A stretch of 64,000 nt of DNA from Frateuria sp. Soil773. Lineage in GTDB: Bacteria; Pseudomonadota; Gammaproteobacteria; Xanthomonadales; Rhodanobacteraceae. Within the stretch, counting starts at the first letter, position 1; each line of letters begins with the position of its first letter. The stretch is from assembly GCF_001428405.1 (NCBI RefSeq), contig NZ_LMSL01000041.1:68256-132255 (forward strand), given 5' to 3'. The notes below the pieces were generated by a model. That model had not been told where the DNA came from and did no database searches. It worked only from the letters and a program-made list of their open reading frames with translations. This document shows positions 20,283 through 29,483 of this stretch, one piece after another. Made by a program: the position numbers and the translations under genes.

Positions 20283-21515
20283 TCACGACACGCTCAACGC
20301 CGGCGGCTCCAGCCGGGACGGCGCGTGCGCCAGGGCCATCTCCTCGCCCAGCGGCAGCCGCACGGTGAGCGCGAAACCCTGGCTCGCACCGGACTCGATG
20401 GTGACCGTGCCGCCGAACTCGGACAGCCGCTCGCGCATCCCCGACAGGCCGTTGCCCGGCTTGAACTGCGCCGCGCCGCGCCCATCGTCGCGCGCATGCA
20501 GCCCGATCCGGTTGGCGTCGGCATAGGCGAAGGTGAGCCAGAGCTGGCGCGCGCCGGCATGGCGCGCGGTGTTGGTGATGATCTCCTGCGCGCAGCGCAG
20601 CAGCACCTGGGCGCGGCGCGGGTCTTCCACGCTGAAGCGCGGCGGCATGTCCACATGCACCTTCAGGCTCGGCACTCCCTCGATGAGGCTTTGCAAGGCC
20701 TGGGTCAGATCGATGGCATCGTCCTGGCGCAGCTCGCTCACCGCCTCGCGCACGTCCGACAGCAGATGCCTGGCAGTCGCCTGGGCCTTGTGCACGTGCA
20801 CCGCGGCGGCCTCGTTGGTCAAATGGCTCGCCACCTCCAGGTTGAGGCTCAGCGCCGTCAAATGATGGCCGATCAGATCGTGCAGTTCGCGAGCGATGCG
20901 CATGCGCTCGGCGATACGGGTGGATTCGGCCAGCAGGGCGCGGGTGGCCCGCAGTTCCGAATTGAGCCGCCGCTGGATCTCGCGCTGCTCCGCCTGCTGA
21001 CTCGCCACCAGCGAAGCCACGAAGGCGATCGCGGCAAAGCCGATATAGATGCTGGTCTGCATCAGCGCCAGCATCATGCTGTAATTGAACTCGGGAAAGG
21101 TCGCGAAGATCGGCGCCAGCGCCAGGTTGGACAGCACAAGCCACAGCACGCTCGGCCAGAAGGGCACCAGCCACGGCAACACCATCGCCATGACCGTGAT
21201 CAGCATGGCCGAAAGCCCGCTGTGGCTGTACCAGCCGATGGCTATGGCGGCGCCACTCATCATCAGCAGGCCCACCAGCCGCAACGTCAAATAGCGACGC
21301 GAGCCCAGGTCCGTCGTCACCGCCCAATACAGCAGGCCGAAGAACAGATAGAACAACGTCCACAGCAACAACGCGAAATTGGGCTGGTTGAGCAGGCTCA
21401 GACGCGCCCTGGCCCACTCCGTCAGCAGCGGCATGCCGACGCAGAGATAGGTGAACAGCCCCGCATAGCGCAGCAGTCCGATATGGCTGGTATTCGTCCT
21501 CGACATGAAGCGCAT
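20283..21515 (-). CDS. DesK-like membrane sensor histidine kinase
   Basis: About 410 residues. Five or six membrane helices occupy residues about 15-170 with little periplasmic sequence. A HisKA_3 dimerisation segment, RIARELHDLIGHHLTALSL, carries the phospho-accepting His. The HATPase domain has GNGLSGMRERLSEFGG. The lack of a large sensor domain suggests that it senses a membrane property, as DesK does. The start is unsure (ATG 21518, 21515 or 21506). The 130-base gap to its regulator gene holds no gene. Confidence 0.88.
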   Translation of the reverse strand: MRFMSRTNTSHIGLLRYAGLFTYLCVGMPLLTEWARARLSLLNQPNFALLLWTLFYLFFGLLYWAVTTDLGSRRYLTLRLVGLLMMSGAAIAIGWYSHSGLSAMLITVMAMVLPWLVPFWPSVLWLVLSNLALAPIFATFPEFNYSMMLALMQTSIYIGFAAIAFVASLVASQQAEQREIQRRLNSELRATRALLAESTRIAERMRIARELHDLIGHHLTALSLNLEVASHLTNEAAAVHVHKAQATARHLLSDVREAVSELRQDDAIDLTQALQSLIEGVPSLKVHVDMPPRFSVEDPRRAQVLLRCAQEIITNTARHAGARQLWLTFAYADANRIGLHARDDGRGAAQFKPGNGLSGMRERLSEFGGTVTIESGASQGFALTVRLPLGEEMALAHAPSRLEPPALSVS

Positions 21516-21724
21516 CATAGGCGAGCCCGGCTTTCGCACAAATGCGCGAGAAGTCACCCCTCGCTTTACCGCGCCACCGTGCCAAAAGCCATGCTTTACC
21601 GCGTTTTACAAAGGTTTTACATGGCGCGGCGCGGGATGTACGGCCCGCGGCCCCATGCCATAATGCGCCATCACGCGGGCTGCCTGTCGGCCCATGGCCC
21701 CCGAACCACCATGCGGAGCAACGA

Positions 21725-22345
21725 ATGGCCCTAGCCATCCGCGACGTGCGCGAGCACGACCTGGATGCCGTACTGGCGCTCAACAACGCCGCCGGCCGCT
21801 CCATCCTCGCCCTGGACGCCGCGCAGTTGCGCTACTTCTACGAGCACGCGGACTACTTCCGCGTGGCCGAGATCGACGGCCACATCGCGGGCTTCCTGAT
21901 CGCCCTGCGCGAAGGCGGCGACTACGTCAGCACCAACTACCGCTGGTTCAATGCGCACTACCCCGCGTTCGTCTACATCGACCGCATCGTGATCGCCAAC
22001 GCCTACCGCCGCCACGGCCTGGGCCGGATCTTCTATTGCGACGTGAACAGCTACGCCGAGGTGCGCGTGCCGCTGCTCACCTGCGAGGTGTTCCTGGAGC
22101 CGCGCGACGACGTGGTGGTGCTGTTCCACGGCACCTACGGCTTCCAGGAAGTGGGACAGCAGCGCATGGACGACAAGGGCCCCCAGGTCAGCCTGCTGGC
22201 CAAGGACCTGCCCAGCTACGCCTACGTGCGCGACACCTACCTCGACCACGGCGGCCTGCCCGCCGAGCCGTGGCTGGCCGAGCGCCAGCGCCCTTTCCAC
22301 GATGACTCCTCCCAGCGCCGCCTCGCCGGAGAGCGGCGCCCATGA
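21725..22345 (+). CDS. GNAT-family N-acetyltransferase
   Basis: 206 residues. The GNAT acetyl-CoA pocket is in VYIDRIVIANAYRRHGLGRI, and later strands include LLTCEVFLEP. A GGAGCAACGA ribosome site precedes the ATG; a longer frame upstream lacks similarity. It overlaps minC by 4 bases, making it the first gene of a minCDE operon. Substrate unknown. Confidence 0.85.
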   Translation: MALAIRDVREHDLDAVLALNNAAGRSILALDAAQLRYFYEHADYFRVAEIDGHIAGFLIALREGGDYVSTNYRWFNAHYPAFVYIDRIVIANAYRRHGLGRIFYCDVNSYAEVRVPLLTCEVFLEPRDDVVVLFHGTYGFQEVGQQRMDDKGPQVSLLAKDLPSYAYVRDTYLDHGGLPAEPWLAERQRPFHDDSSQRRLAGERRP

Positions 22346-23121
22346 ATGCAAAGATGGATACCACCGACGCCTGCGACCTGCGCTTCGGCCAGGTCGGCAT
22401 TGCCTGCGTGCGCGTGCGCCGCGTCGACGCCGCCGCCCTCTGCGACGAGCTGGAGCGCCGCGTGCGCGCCGCGCCGCAACTGTTTTCCCGCGCCGCCGTG
22501 GTGCTGGACCTGAGCCACCTGCTCGACCTACCCGACGACGGCGCCGTCGACGCGCTGCTCGAAGCCGTGCGCAGCGCCGGCATGCTGCCGGTGGGCCTGG
22601 CCTACGGCACCAGCGCCACCGAGGCGCTGGCCCAGCGCATGGGGCTGCCGCTGATCGCCAAGTTCCGCGCCGCCTACGAGCCGGCCGACGGCGGCAGCAT
22701 CGCACCGCCCGCACCCGCACCGGCCGCCCCGCCGGCACCGCGCGCGGCGCCCGCGCCCGAGCCGATCCTGTCCGCGCCTGCATCCGGCCAGCCGCTCGGC
22801 GCCCAGCGCCAGGACAGCCCGGTGCGCTCCGGCCAACAGATCTACGCGCGCGACCGCGACCTGGTGGTCACCGGCGCGATCGCCAACGGCGCCGAGGTGA
22901 TCGCCGACGGCAGCATCCACGTCTACGGCAGCCTGCGCGGCCGCGCCATGGCCGGCGCGCAGGGCGACCTGAAGGCGCGCATCTTCGTATCCGACTTCCG
23001 CGCCGAACTGGTGGCCATCGCCGGCCACTACCGCGTGTTCGAACAGATTCCCAAAGACCTCGAAGGCCAGTCCGTGCAATGCTGGCTCGACGGGGAAAAA
23101 CTGCTGATCGCCAAGCTGTGA
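22342..23121 (+). CDS. minC: Septum-site determining protein MinC
   Basis: 259 residues. The N-terminal inhibitor domain (about 8-110) is joined by a Pro/Ala-rich linker (about 118-150) to the C-terminal beta-helix. There the pattern DLVVTGAIANGAEVIADGSI then HVYGSLRGRAMAGAQGD is the MinC signature that binds MinD. MinC blocks FtsZ polymerisation away from mid-cell. It is translationally coupled to the GNAT gene and followed by minD. Confidence 0.95.
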   Translation: MNAKMDTTDACDLRFGQVGIACVRVRRVDAAALCDELERRVRAAPQLFSRAAVVLDLSHLLDLPDDGAVDALLEAVRSAGMLPVGLAYGTSATEALAQRMGLPLIAKFRAAYEPADGGSIAPPAPAPAAPPAPRAAPAPEPILSAPASGQPLGAQRQDSPVRSGQQIYARDRDLVVTGAIANGAEVIADGSIHVYGSLRGRAMAGAQGDLKARIFVSDFRAELVAIAGHYRVFEQIPKDLEGQSVQCWLDGEKLLIAKL

Positions 23122-23162
23122 CGATCGCCCATTACAAGAAAATATAAAGTGGAGATGAGCCC

Positions 23163-23978
23163 TTGACTGCTGAGATTATCGTTGTCACCTCCGGCAAAGG
23201 CGGCGTCGGCAAGACGACGACCAGCGCCTCGCTCGCGACCGGCCTGGCCATCGCCGGCAAGAAAGTCGCGGTGATCGACTTCGACGTCGGCCTGCGCAAC
23301 CTCGACCTGATCATGGGCTGCGAGCGCCGCGTGGTGTACGACTTCGTCAACGTCGTGCACGGCGAGGCCACGCTGAAGCAGGCGCTGATCAAGGACAAGC
23401 GCCACGAGAACCTCTACGTGCTCGCCGCCAGCCAGACCCGCGACAAGGACGCGCTGACCCAGGAAGGCGTGGAGAAGGTGCTCGACGGTATGTCCGAGGA
23501 CGGCTTCGACTACGTCGTCTGCGACTCGCCCGCCGGCATCGAGAAGGGCGCCCACCTGGCGATGTACTTCGCCGACCACGCGGTGGTGGTGGTCAACCCG
23601 GAAGTGTCCTCGGTGCGCGACTCCGACCGCATCCTCGGCCTGCTCGCCAGCAAGACCCGCCGCGCCGAGCGCGGCGACGGCGCGATCAAGCAGCACCTGC
23701 TGCTGACCCGCTACAACCCGGCCCGCGTCGCCAACGGCGACATGCTCAGCGTGAAGGACGTCGAGGAGATCCTCGGCATCGACGTGGTCGGCGTCATCCC
23801 CGAGTCGGAGCAGGTGCTGGCCGCCTCCAACTCCGGCGTGCCGGTGATTCTGGACGCCGAATCGCCGGCCGGCCAGGCCTACAGCGACACCGTGGCGCGC
23901 ATCCTCGGCGAGGAACGGCCGCTGCGCTTCACCGACGTAGCCAAGAAGGGCTTCTTCCAGCGCGTGTTCGGAGGTTGA
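23163..23978 (+). CDS. minD: Septum-site determining ATPase MinD
   Basis: 271 residues. The deviant Walker [11 protein letters not shown] (10-19), is complete, with switch regions [11 protein letters not shown] and CDSPAGIE. The C-terminal amphipathic helix FFQRVFGG should hold it to the membrane. The start codon is TTG at 23163, with a clear GGAGATGAG ribosome site 6 bases before it. MinD carries MinC to the membrane and is released by MinE, whose gene follows 5 bases downstream. Confidence 0.97.
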   Translation: MTAEIIVVTSGKGGVGKTTTSASLATGLAIAGKKVAVIDFDVGLRNLDLIMGCERRVVYDFVNVVHGEATLKQALIKDKRHENLYVLAASQTRDKDALTQEGVEKVLDGMSEDGFDYVVCDSPAGIEKGAHLAMYFADHAVVVVNPEVSSVRDSDRILGLLASKTRRAERGDGAIKQHLLLTRYNPARVANGDMLSVKDVEEILGIDVVGVIPESEQVLAASNSGVPVILDAESPAGQAYSDTVARILGEERPLRFTDVAKKGFFQRVFGG

Positions 23979-23983
23979 TCACG

Positions 23984-24259
23984 ATGGGTATTCTCGATTT
24001 CCTGAAGCGCAAACCGGAGCCGACCGCGACCGTCGCCAAGGAACGCCTGCGCATCATCGTGGCGCAGGAGCGCTCCACCCGCGGCGCGCCGGACTACCTG
24101 CCGATGATGCGCAACGAGCTGCTCGAAGTGATCAAGAAATACGTCCACGTCGACATCGAGGCGATCAACATCAACGTCGAGCGCGACAGCGGCCACGAGG
24201 TGCTGGAGCTGTCGGTGGCGCTGCCGGACGGCAAGCCGGCGGCCACGCCGGCCACCTGA
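23984..24259 (+). CDS. minE: Cell division topological specificity factor MinE
   Basis: 91 residues. The start [10 protein letters not shown] is the usual membrane-targeting helix. The anti-MinCD helix covers about 15-30 ([13 protein letters not shown]). The dimerising C-terminal domain ends near [14 protein letters not shown] ribosome site 8 bases before the ATG, overlapping the minD stop. An in-frame TTG 9 bases earlier would give a longer start, but the ATG fits the family. Confidence 0.95.
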   Translation: MGILDFLKRKPEPTATVAKERLRIIVAQERSTRGAPDYLPMMRNELLEVIKKYVHVDIEAININVERDSGHEVLELSVALPDGKPAATPAT

Positions 24260-24283
24260 GCGACGCCGTTCCGGCCCGCCGGA

Positions 24284-24781
24284 ATGGCGCATGCGCCCAT
24301 GCAGGACCCCACGCCCGCCCCCAGCGTGCTGCGCCTGGCCGACATCGGCTACGACGCACCCGCCGCCCTGCTCGCCCGCTATGGGCTGCAACTGCACCGC
24401 GTCGCCGGCGACGAGCCGATCCCCGGCAGCTTCTGGGGCGACGAGGAAGCCGGCATCATCGGCACCGCGGTCTACGCCCGCGCCGACACCCCCGTGCACT
24501 CGCTGCTGCACGAGGCCGGCCACCTGATCGTGCTGCCGCCGGAACGGCGCCTGGCCGTCCACACCGACGCGACCGACTCGATCGAGGAAGAAGACGCCAC
24601 CTGCTACCTGCAGATCGTGCTGGCCGACGCACTGCCCGGCGTCGGCCGCGACCGCCTGATGGCCGACATGGACGCTTGGGGCTACTCCTTCCGGCTCGGC
24701 TCCACCCGCGCCTGGTTCGAGCAGGATGCGGGCAATGCGAGGCAGTGGCTGCAAGAGCGCGGGCTACTGCCGCCCGGCTGA
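24284..24781 (+). CDS. Hypothetical protein with HEAGH zinc-protease-like motif
   Basis: 165 residues, cytosolic. Residues about 76-80 are HEAGH, the HExxH form typical of zincin metalloproteases, within SLLHEAGHLIVLPPE. Glutamates follow 24-26 residues later in IEEEDATCYLQ, a plausible third ligand as in gluzincins. The gene lies 24 bases after minE in the same direction and may be the last gene of the min operon. It resembles uncharacterised proteins of Xanthomonadales; whether it is an active peptidase is not known. Confidence 0.65.
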   Translation: MAHAPMQDPTPAPSVLRLADIGYDAPAALLARYGLQLHRVAGDEPIPGSFWGDEEAGIIGTAVYARADTPVHSLLHEAGHLIVLPPERRLAVHTDATDSIEEEDATCYLQIVLADALPGVGRDRLMADMDAWGYSFRLGSTRAWFEQDAGNARQWLQERGLLPPG

Positions 24782-24798
24782 CTCCGGCAAAGGGGGAA

Positions 24799-24820
24799 GG
24801 GAACGACCAAGAACGTTCCC
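24799..24820 (-). terminator. Possible terminator between the HEAGH gene and the Rhs-immunity gene
   Basis: A 7-base-pair stem, GGGAACG / CGTTCCC, with an 8-base loop. On the minus strand it is followed by a pyrimidine-rich tract (TTCCCCCTTT). Could serve either strand; the T tract is weak. Confidence 0.4.
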
Positions 24821-24825
24821 AAGCA

Positions 24826-25152
24826 TCAATCCGTCTGAAGAGTCTCGATCAAGGCCATAGCCCCGGCCTCGGTCAAGGCACCGTTTATTTCCGGATTGGC
24901 CAGCTCGAACAGCACGTTGTTGATGACGACATCTCCCGGCCCGTCGACGTTGACGCGTTCATTCATTTCAAGGGCATTCGCCAGATCGACCACGCTTTCA
25001 GTGGAAACCTGCCCAGCAAGATAACGCTGTAGCATGGCAACCAACGCGCATCGATCCAGCTTAAAAACCCACTCCGGATTAAATAGCCTCGCACACAAAT
25101 CTGCAAAATCTTCTTTTCCTGAAATTGCCTGCAACCGCACTTTACTGGTCAT
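24826..25152 (-). CDS. Candidate immunity protein for the Rhs-linked toxin domain
   Basis: 108 residues, mostly helical, acidic (many Asp and Glu), with no signal peptide and no recognised family. Its start overlaps the end of the putative toxin domain by 11 bases. A small acidic protein directly after, and coupled to, a polymorphic-toxin C terminus is the classic layout of cognate immunity genes. GC content is visibly lower than in the neighbours. The function is inferred from position only. Confidence 0.5.
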   Translation of the reverse strand: MTSKVRLQAISGKEDFADLCARLFNPEWVFKLDRCALVAMLQRYLAGQVSTESVVDLANALEMNERVNVDGPGDVVINNVLFELANPEINGALTEAGAMALIETLQTD

Positions 25153-25450
25153 GGGGAATGGTCACGTTATTAATTTTGTCTTTAATGTGAACGACAGAAC
25201 CATCTGGCGCAAACATCGTCTTAAGATAACCTGTTGTTTGTCCCGCACTGTCCACTGTTTTCTGATAGACAGCCGATGAGCCAGGCACCTTTCCTGGAAC
25301 TGTCGCCGAGAAAACAACCCCGCCTCCTAGGCTATCGACCTTTACCCCCAAGTTTCCAACAGGCACCCTTCTCTCAAAACGCGCCAAATTCGAGGATTGA
25401 CTCGCAGTCAAAGAAACATCCGCTCCCAACGTCGTAGACAACGTTGACAT
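25142..25450 (-). CDS. C-terminal (putative toxin) domain of the Rhs protein, out of frame
   Basis: 102 codons from an ATG at 25450. The sequence has no signal peptide, contains repeated Val/Gly strands, and ends in a basic region with APDGSVVHIKDKINNVTIP. It lies directly after the Rhs-core gene but in another frame. Adding one base to the run of four Gs at 25451-25454 (plus strand) would fuse both frames into a single protein of about 336 residues. It may be expressed only by frameshift, re-start independently at this ATG, or be inactive. Toxin activity is inferred from position; no nuclease or deaminase motif was identified. Confidence 0.5.
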   Translation of the reverse strand: MSTLSTTLGADVSLTASQSSNLARFERRVPVGNLGVKVDSLGGGVVFSATVPGKVPGSSAVYQKTVDSAGQTTGYLKTMFAPDGSVVHIKDKINNVTIPHDQ

Positions 25451-26151
25451 GGGGCATTGACCCCATTAGCTGCCGCAACGCCTTCAGCTACCAATGCGCC
25501 ACTTGTGACTACCGCTTGGCCATTCGCCATTACACCCGCAGCAAGGCTCCCTGCAGCAAGCGAGTCAGATGCGACAGCTATTGCAGTCTGCGCTACAAAC
25601 CCTGCCGCAGGAGACGCTCCTGCAGCAGCAAGAGAGGTTGCAACAACCCGAGCTTGAGCAGCATTCTGTTCATTAAGATGCTGTACCTGCTGAGGACTCT
25701 GTTGGGCCATTACAGCCTGACCTGCCCACCACCCGGCACTCATCGTACTCTGCCGTCCATCCGGATCGACATTTGCAATCGGATTATTATTGGCGTAATC
25801 GTATCGATTGAATGCAAACAGATTACTCGCCACCGGCCCCAATGGATCCAAGGAAATAAACCGCCCCACCTCCGGGTCGTAATACCGAGCCTGCATATAC
25901 ACGAGCCCGGTATCCGGGTCGTTCACATGCCCCGTATAGCCTGGCCCCGTCGGGGGTGTCCCCAAGGCCAGAGCCCCATACGGCGCGTAATCGAACCGCG
26001 CTGTGATGTTGCCTTGTGCGTCCGCCTCCGCAAGCACGGTCCCCTGCGGGTCTGTATACACATAGGTAACTGTTCCCGCCTTGGCAGCACTCCATGCCAA
26101 GAGCAGGAATGCGCACACCCCCAGGAACTTCATCTTTCGTATCGCACGCAT
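25408..26151 (-). CDS. Short secreted Rhs-repeat-associated core protein
   Basis: 247 residues from the ATG at 26151 (GGAG ribosome site upstream). A signal peptide (about 1-25, cut near AAKA) leads straight into the end of an Rhs/YD-repeat shell: YVYTDPQGTVLAEAD, TGHVNDPDTGLVYMQARYYD, FISLDPLGPVAS and YDYANNNPIANVDPDGR. Only the final core module is present, against more than 1000 residues in full Rhs proteins. An Ala-rich region (about 118-225) follows, then 17 residues in a broken frame. AT-richer than its surroundings, so probably a transferred or transposed toxin cassette. Start alternatives: ATG 26133. Confidence 0.75.
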   Translation of the reverse strand: MRAIRKMKFLGVCAFLLLAWSAAKAGTVTYVYTDPQGTVLAEADAQGNITARFDYAPYGALALGTPPTGPGYTGHVNDPDTGLVYMQARYYDPEVGRFISLDPLGPVASNLFAFNRYDYANNNPIANVDPDGRQSTMSAGWWAGQAVMAQQSPQQVQHLNEQNAAQARVVATSLAAAGASPAAGFVAQTAIAVASDSLAAGSLAAGVMANGQAVVTSGALVAEGVAAANGVNAPCQRCLRRWERMFL

Positions 26152-26378
26152 CCCAGCTCTCCGTTTGCGATTGGCGACTGTGTCGCGCGTCCTTTGGCAA
26201 CTTGCCTGTATGCGTGAAACGCAACGCGAAAGCCCCGAGCTTTCATAACGCGCCATGCACCCGGCTTTACACCACATACCGATGGCAGGACTGTCCTATA
26301 CCGACACAAACGGTTCCGTACCGTCGATATCACCCCAGCAACGACTATGACAGGAGAGGCCGGCTAGAAACGGAATCC

Positions 26379-27242
26379 TCAAGGCGTACCGGCAAACGTG
26401 TTGCACTGGTTGACGTCGCCGCCCTGGAAGCCGGTCTTGAACCACTTCACGCGCTGGGCCGAGGTGCCGTGGGTGAAGGAGTCGGGCACCACCGTGCCGC
26501 GCGCTTCGCGCTGCAGGGTGTCGTCGCCGATCTGGCTGGCGGCGTTGAGCGCGGATTCCACGTCGCCGTCCTGCAGCCATTGCAGGCGCTGCTGGCTGTG
26601 GTTGGCCCAGACGCCGGCGAAGCAATCGGCCTGCAGCTCCTGGCGCACCGACAGGCCGTTCGCGCCTTCCATCTCGGCACCCTGGCGGCGGGCCTGCTCG
26701 ACCTTGTCGAACACGCCGAGCAGCTTCTGCACGTGGTGGCCGACCTCGTGGCCGATCACGTAGGCGCGGGCGAAGTCGCCCGCCGCGTGGAAGCGGGTCT
26801 GCAGCTCCTGGAAGAAGTCCAGGTCCAGGTAGACCTTCTGGTCGCCCGGACAGTAGAACGGGCCCACCGCGGTGGAGGCCGCGCCGCAGGCGGTGTCGAC
26901 GCTGCCGCTGAACAGGTGCAGCTTGGGCTCGACGTAGGTCCGGCCGGCGGCGGCGAAAAGCTCGCCCCAGGTCTGCTCGGTGGAATGCAGGATCGCGCTG
27001 ACGAACTGCTTCTGCTGCGGGTCCACCTGCACCGGCTGGCCGCTCGGCGCGGGGGCGCCGACCTGGCCGCCGCCCTGGTCGAGCAGGGCCATCGGGTTCT
27101 TGAAGAACACCCAGCCCAGGATCGCCATGATGATGATGCCGCCGATGCCCATGCCGCGGCCGCCGCCGAAGCGCATGCCGCCACCGCCGCGGCCGCTGTC
27201 GACTTCGACGTTGTCGCTGCTGCCGCCTTTCTGCCAGTCCAT
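26379..27242 (-). CDS. Neutral zinc metallopeptidase, YpfJ family
   Basis: 287 residues. A Gly/Arg-rich cytosolic N terminus (1-32) is followed by one membrane helix (about 33-50). The peptidase-like domain contains the zinc motif HEVGHH within YVIGHEVGHHVQKLLG, and a downstream QELQADCFAGVWA that gives the third ligand. The full family length is present. YpfJ-like proteins are putative periplasmic zinc peptidases without a firm substrate. It stands alone, divergent from the MAPEG gene. Confidence 0.88.
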   Translation of the reverse strand: MDWQKGGSSDNVEVDSGRGGGGMRFGGGRGMGIGGIIIMAILGWVFFKNPMALLDQGGGQVGAPAPSGQPVQVDPQQKQFVSAILHSTEQTWGELFAAAGRTYVEPKLHLFSGSVDTACGAASTAVGPFYCPGDQKVYLDLDFFQELQTRFHAAGDFARAYVIGHEVGHHVQKLLGVFDKVEQARRQGAEMEGANGLSVRQELQADCFAGVWANHSQQRLQWLQDGDVESALNAASQIGDDTLQREARGTVVPDSFTHGTSAQRVKWFKTGFQGGDVNQCNTFAGTP

Positions 27243-27361
27243 GCCCGCCTCGCCGACCGATGCACCGCCGCCGGTGCCGCCCGGCGACGATAACCCCTCG
27301 CGCCCGATCCCGCCACGGTCCGCTGCCGCTACAGTAGGCCACCTTTCAGCGAGAACCCGCC

Positions 27362-27757
27362 ATGTCCCAGCACCTGCCCGCCCTGGTCGTTTTGCTCACC
27401 GTTCTGCTGCAGTTCGGCACCGCCATCGCGGTGGGCCGGGCCCGCTCGAAGTACGGCATCAAGGCGCCGGCGACCAGCGGCCATCCCGCGTTCGACCGGG
27501 CGTTCCGGGTGCAGATGAACACGCTCGAATCGACCCTGATGTTCCTGCCGTCGCTGTGGCTGGCGGCGCACTACGGCTTCGCCGCCTGGGCTGGAATCAC
27601 CGGCCTGGTCTGGGTCGCTGGCCGCGCCTGGTATGCGGCGGCCTACCTGCAGGATGCCGCCAGGCGCGAAGGCGGTTTCGCGCTGGGCAGCATCGGCTGG
27701 CTGGCCACGCTCGCGCTGGGCGTGTACGGATTGATCCGGGCCTTCGTGCTCAGTTGA
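27362..27757 (+). CDS. MAPEG-family membrane protein
   Basis: 131 residues, four membrane helices. FDRAFRVQMNTLESTLMFLP is the hallmark segment of the MAPEG family (membrane-associated proteins in eicosanoid and glutathione metabolism). Bacterial members may have glutathione transferase or peroxidase activity. A TACAGT box lies about 27 bases before the start. It is convergent with the TerC gene. Confidence 0.85.
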   Translation: MSQHLPALVVLLTVLLQFGTAIAVGRARSKYGIKAPATSGHPAFDRAFRVQMNTLESTLMFLPSLWLAAHYGFAAWAGITGLVWVAGRAWYAAAYLQDAARREGGFALGSIGWLATLALGVYGLIRAFVLS

Positions 27758-27770
27758 AGAAGCGCGCCAC

Positions 27771-29318
27771 TCAGGCGGCGGCCGGCACGACGCGCAGCCG
27801 CTCGATGCGCGCGCCGTCCATCGCGACCACCTCGAAGCGCAGCCCGTCGCCGTCGAACGCATCGCCGACCGCGGGCAGCCGGCCCAGCCGCTGCAGCACG
27901 TAGCCGGCCAGGGTCGCGAAACTGTCGTCGCCGTTGAGCCGGATGCCGAGCAGGTGCTCGATGCGGCGCAGGTCGAGGCTGGCGTCGAGCAGCCAGGCGC
28001 CGTCGCTCTCGCGCACCGCGGAGGGATCGCCGCTCAGCTCGTCGGGGAATTCGCCGGCGATCACCTCGAGCACGTCGGTCGGCGTGACCATGCCGAGCAC
28101 GCTGCCGTATTCGTCCACCACCAGGGCCACCTGCAGCGGCGCGCGGCGGAATTCGTCGATCAGGCGCAGCACGCTCAGCGATTCGAGCACGGTCATCGGC
28201 TTGCGCACCACGCTGTCGACGTCGATGCGGCCGTGTTCGAGTAGGCTCGCCAGCAGGTCGCGCGAGGAGGCCACGCCGATCAACTGGTCCAGGTCGTCGC
28301 CGGCCACCGGCAGCCACTGGTGCGGCGAGGCGGCGACTTCCGCGCGCAGCGCGTCCGCGCTCTCGCGCGGGTCGATCCAACTGATTCCCGGCCGCGGCGT
28401 CATGATCGAGCGCACGGGGCGCTGCGCCAGGTCGAGCACGCCCTGCACCATCGCCAGTTCGTCGCGGCCGAACACCGCCACGCCCTCCTCGGCGGCGCCG
28501 CCGGGCGCGTCGATCTCGTCCTCGCCGCCGGCGCCCAGCAGCCGCAGCACCGCCTGCGCGGTGCGGTCGCGCAGGTGGCGCGCGCTGCCGAGCAGGCTGC
28601 GCCGCCGGTTGCGCCGCATGGTCTGGTTGAACGCCTCGATCATGATCGAGAAGCCGATCGCGGCGTACAGATAGCCCTTCGGGATATGGAAGCCCAGGCC
28701 CTCGGCCACCAGGCTGAAGCCGATCATCAGCAGGAACGACAGGCACAGCACGATCACCGTCGGCCGCGCGTTGACGAAGGCGGTGAGCGGCTTGCTGGCG
28801 CTGATCATCAGCACCATCGCCACCACCACGGCGATCGTCATCACCGACAACTGCTCGACCATGCCGACCGCGGTGATCACCGAGTCGAGCGAGAACACCG
28901 CGTCGAGCACCACGATCTGCGCCACCACCAGCCAGAAGCGGGCCGGCGCCCGGCTGCCGGCGGCGTGGTCGTCGCCCGCCTCCAGCCGCTCGTGCAGCTC
29001 CAGCGTGGCCTTGAACAGCAGGAAGGCGCCGCCGAGCAGCAGGATGATGTCGCGCCAGGACAGCGACAGCGCATGCCAGGTGACGATCGGCGCGGTCAGC
29101 CGCACCAGCCAACTCATCGCGCCGAGCAGGCCCAGCCGCATCAGCAGCGCCAGCGTCAGGCCGAGGATGCGCGCGCGGTCGCGCTGCGCGGGCGGCAGCT
29201 TGTCGGCGAGGATGGCGACGAACACCAGGTTGTCGATGCCCAGCACGATCTCCAGCACCACCAGGGTGAGGAGTCCGGCCCAGGCGGTGGGGTCGGCAAG
29301 CCAATCGAAGACGAACAT
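27771..29318 (-). CDS. TerC-type transporter with CBS and CorC/HlyC domains
   Basis: 515 residues. Residues about 5-225 form a TerC membrane domain of seven helices with [17 protein letters not shown] and [15 protein letters not shown], the metal-site aspartate motifs. Two CBS domains follow (about 290-415; [14 protein letters not shown] and [19 protein letters not shown]). A CorC_HlyC domain ends the protein. This is the YegH/YoaE layout. TerC proteins are linked to Mn2+ efflux or metalation of exported proteins; the CBS pair likely senses nucleotides. Confidence 0.9.
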   Translation of the reverse strand: MFVFDWLADPTAWAGLLTLVVLEIVLGIDNLVFVAILADKLPPAQRDRARILGLTLALLMRLGLLGAMSWLVRLTAPIVTWHALSLSWRDIILLLGGAFLLFKATLELHERLEAGDDHAAGSRAPARFWLVVAQIVVLDAVFSLDSVITAVGMVEQLSVMTIAVVVAMVLMISASKPLTAFVNARPTVIVLCLSFLLMIGFSLVAEGLGFHIPKGYLYAAIGFSIMIEAFNQTMRRNRRRSLLGSARHLRDRTAQAVLRLLGAGGEDEIDAPGGAAEEGVAVFGRDELAMVQGVLDLAQRPVRSIMTPRPGISWIDPRESADALRAEVAASPHQWLPVAGDDLDQLIGVASSRDLLASLLEHGRIDVDSVVRKPMTVLESLSVLRLIDEFRRAPLQVALVVDEYGSVLGMVTPTDVLEVIAGEFPDELSGDPSAVRESDGAWLLDASLDLRRIEHLLGIRLNGDDSFATLAGYVLQRLGRLPAVGDAFDGDGLRFEVVAMDGARIERLRVVPAAA

Positions 29319-29483
29319 GGGTGGGCGCGCGGCGCCTCGGATCCTCCGTGCAGGGCCGCCCCACTATACAGGCAGCCCCGCCCCCGGCGCCCTGCGGGAT
29401 TGCCTTGCCCGCGCCCGCCCGCTAGCGTGGGCGCGCCGGGCGATGGGCGTTCTGGCTCAGCCACCCCGTACCGCAGGCACGCC

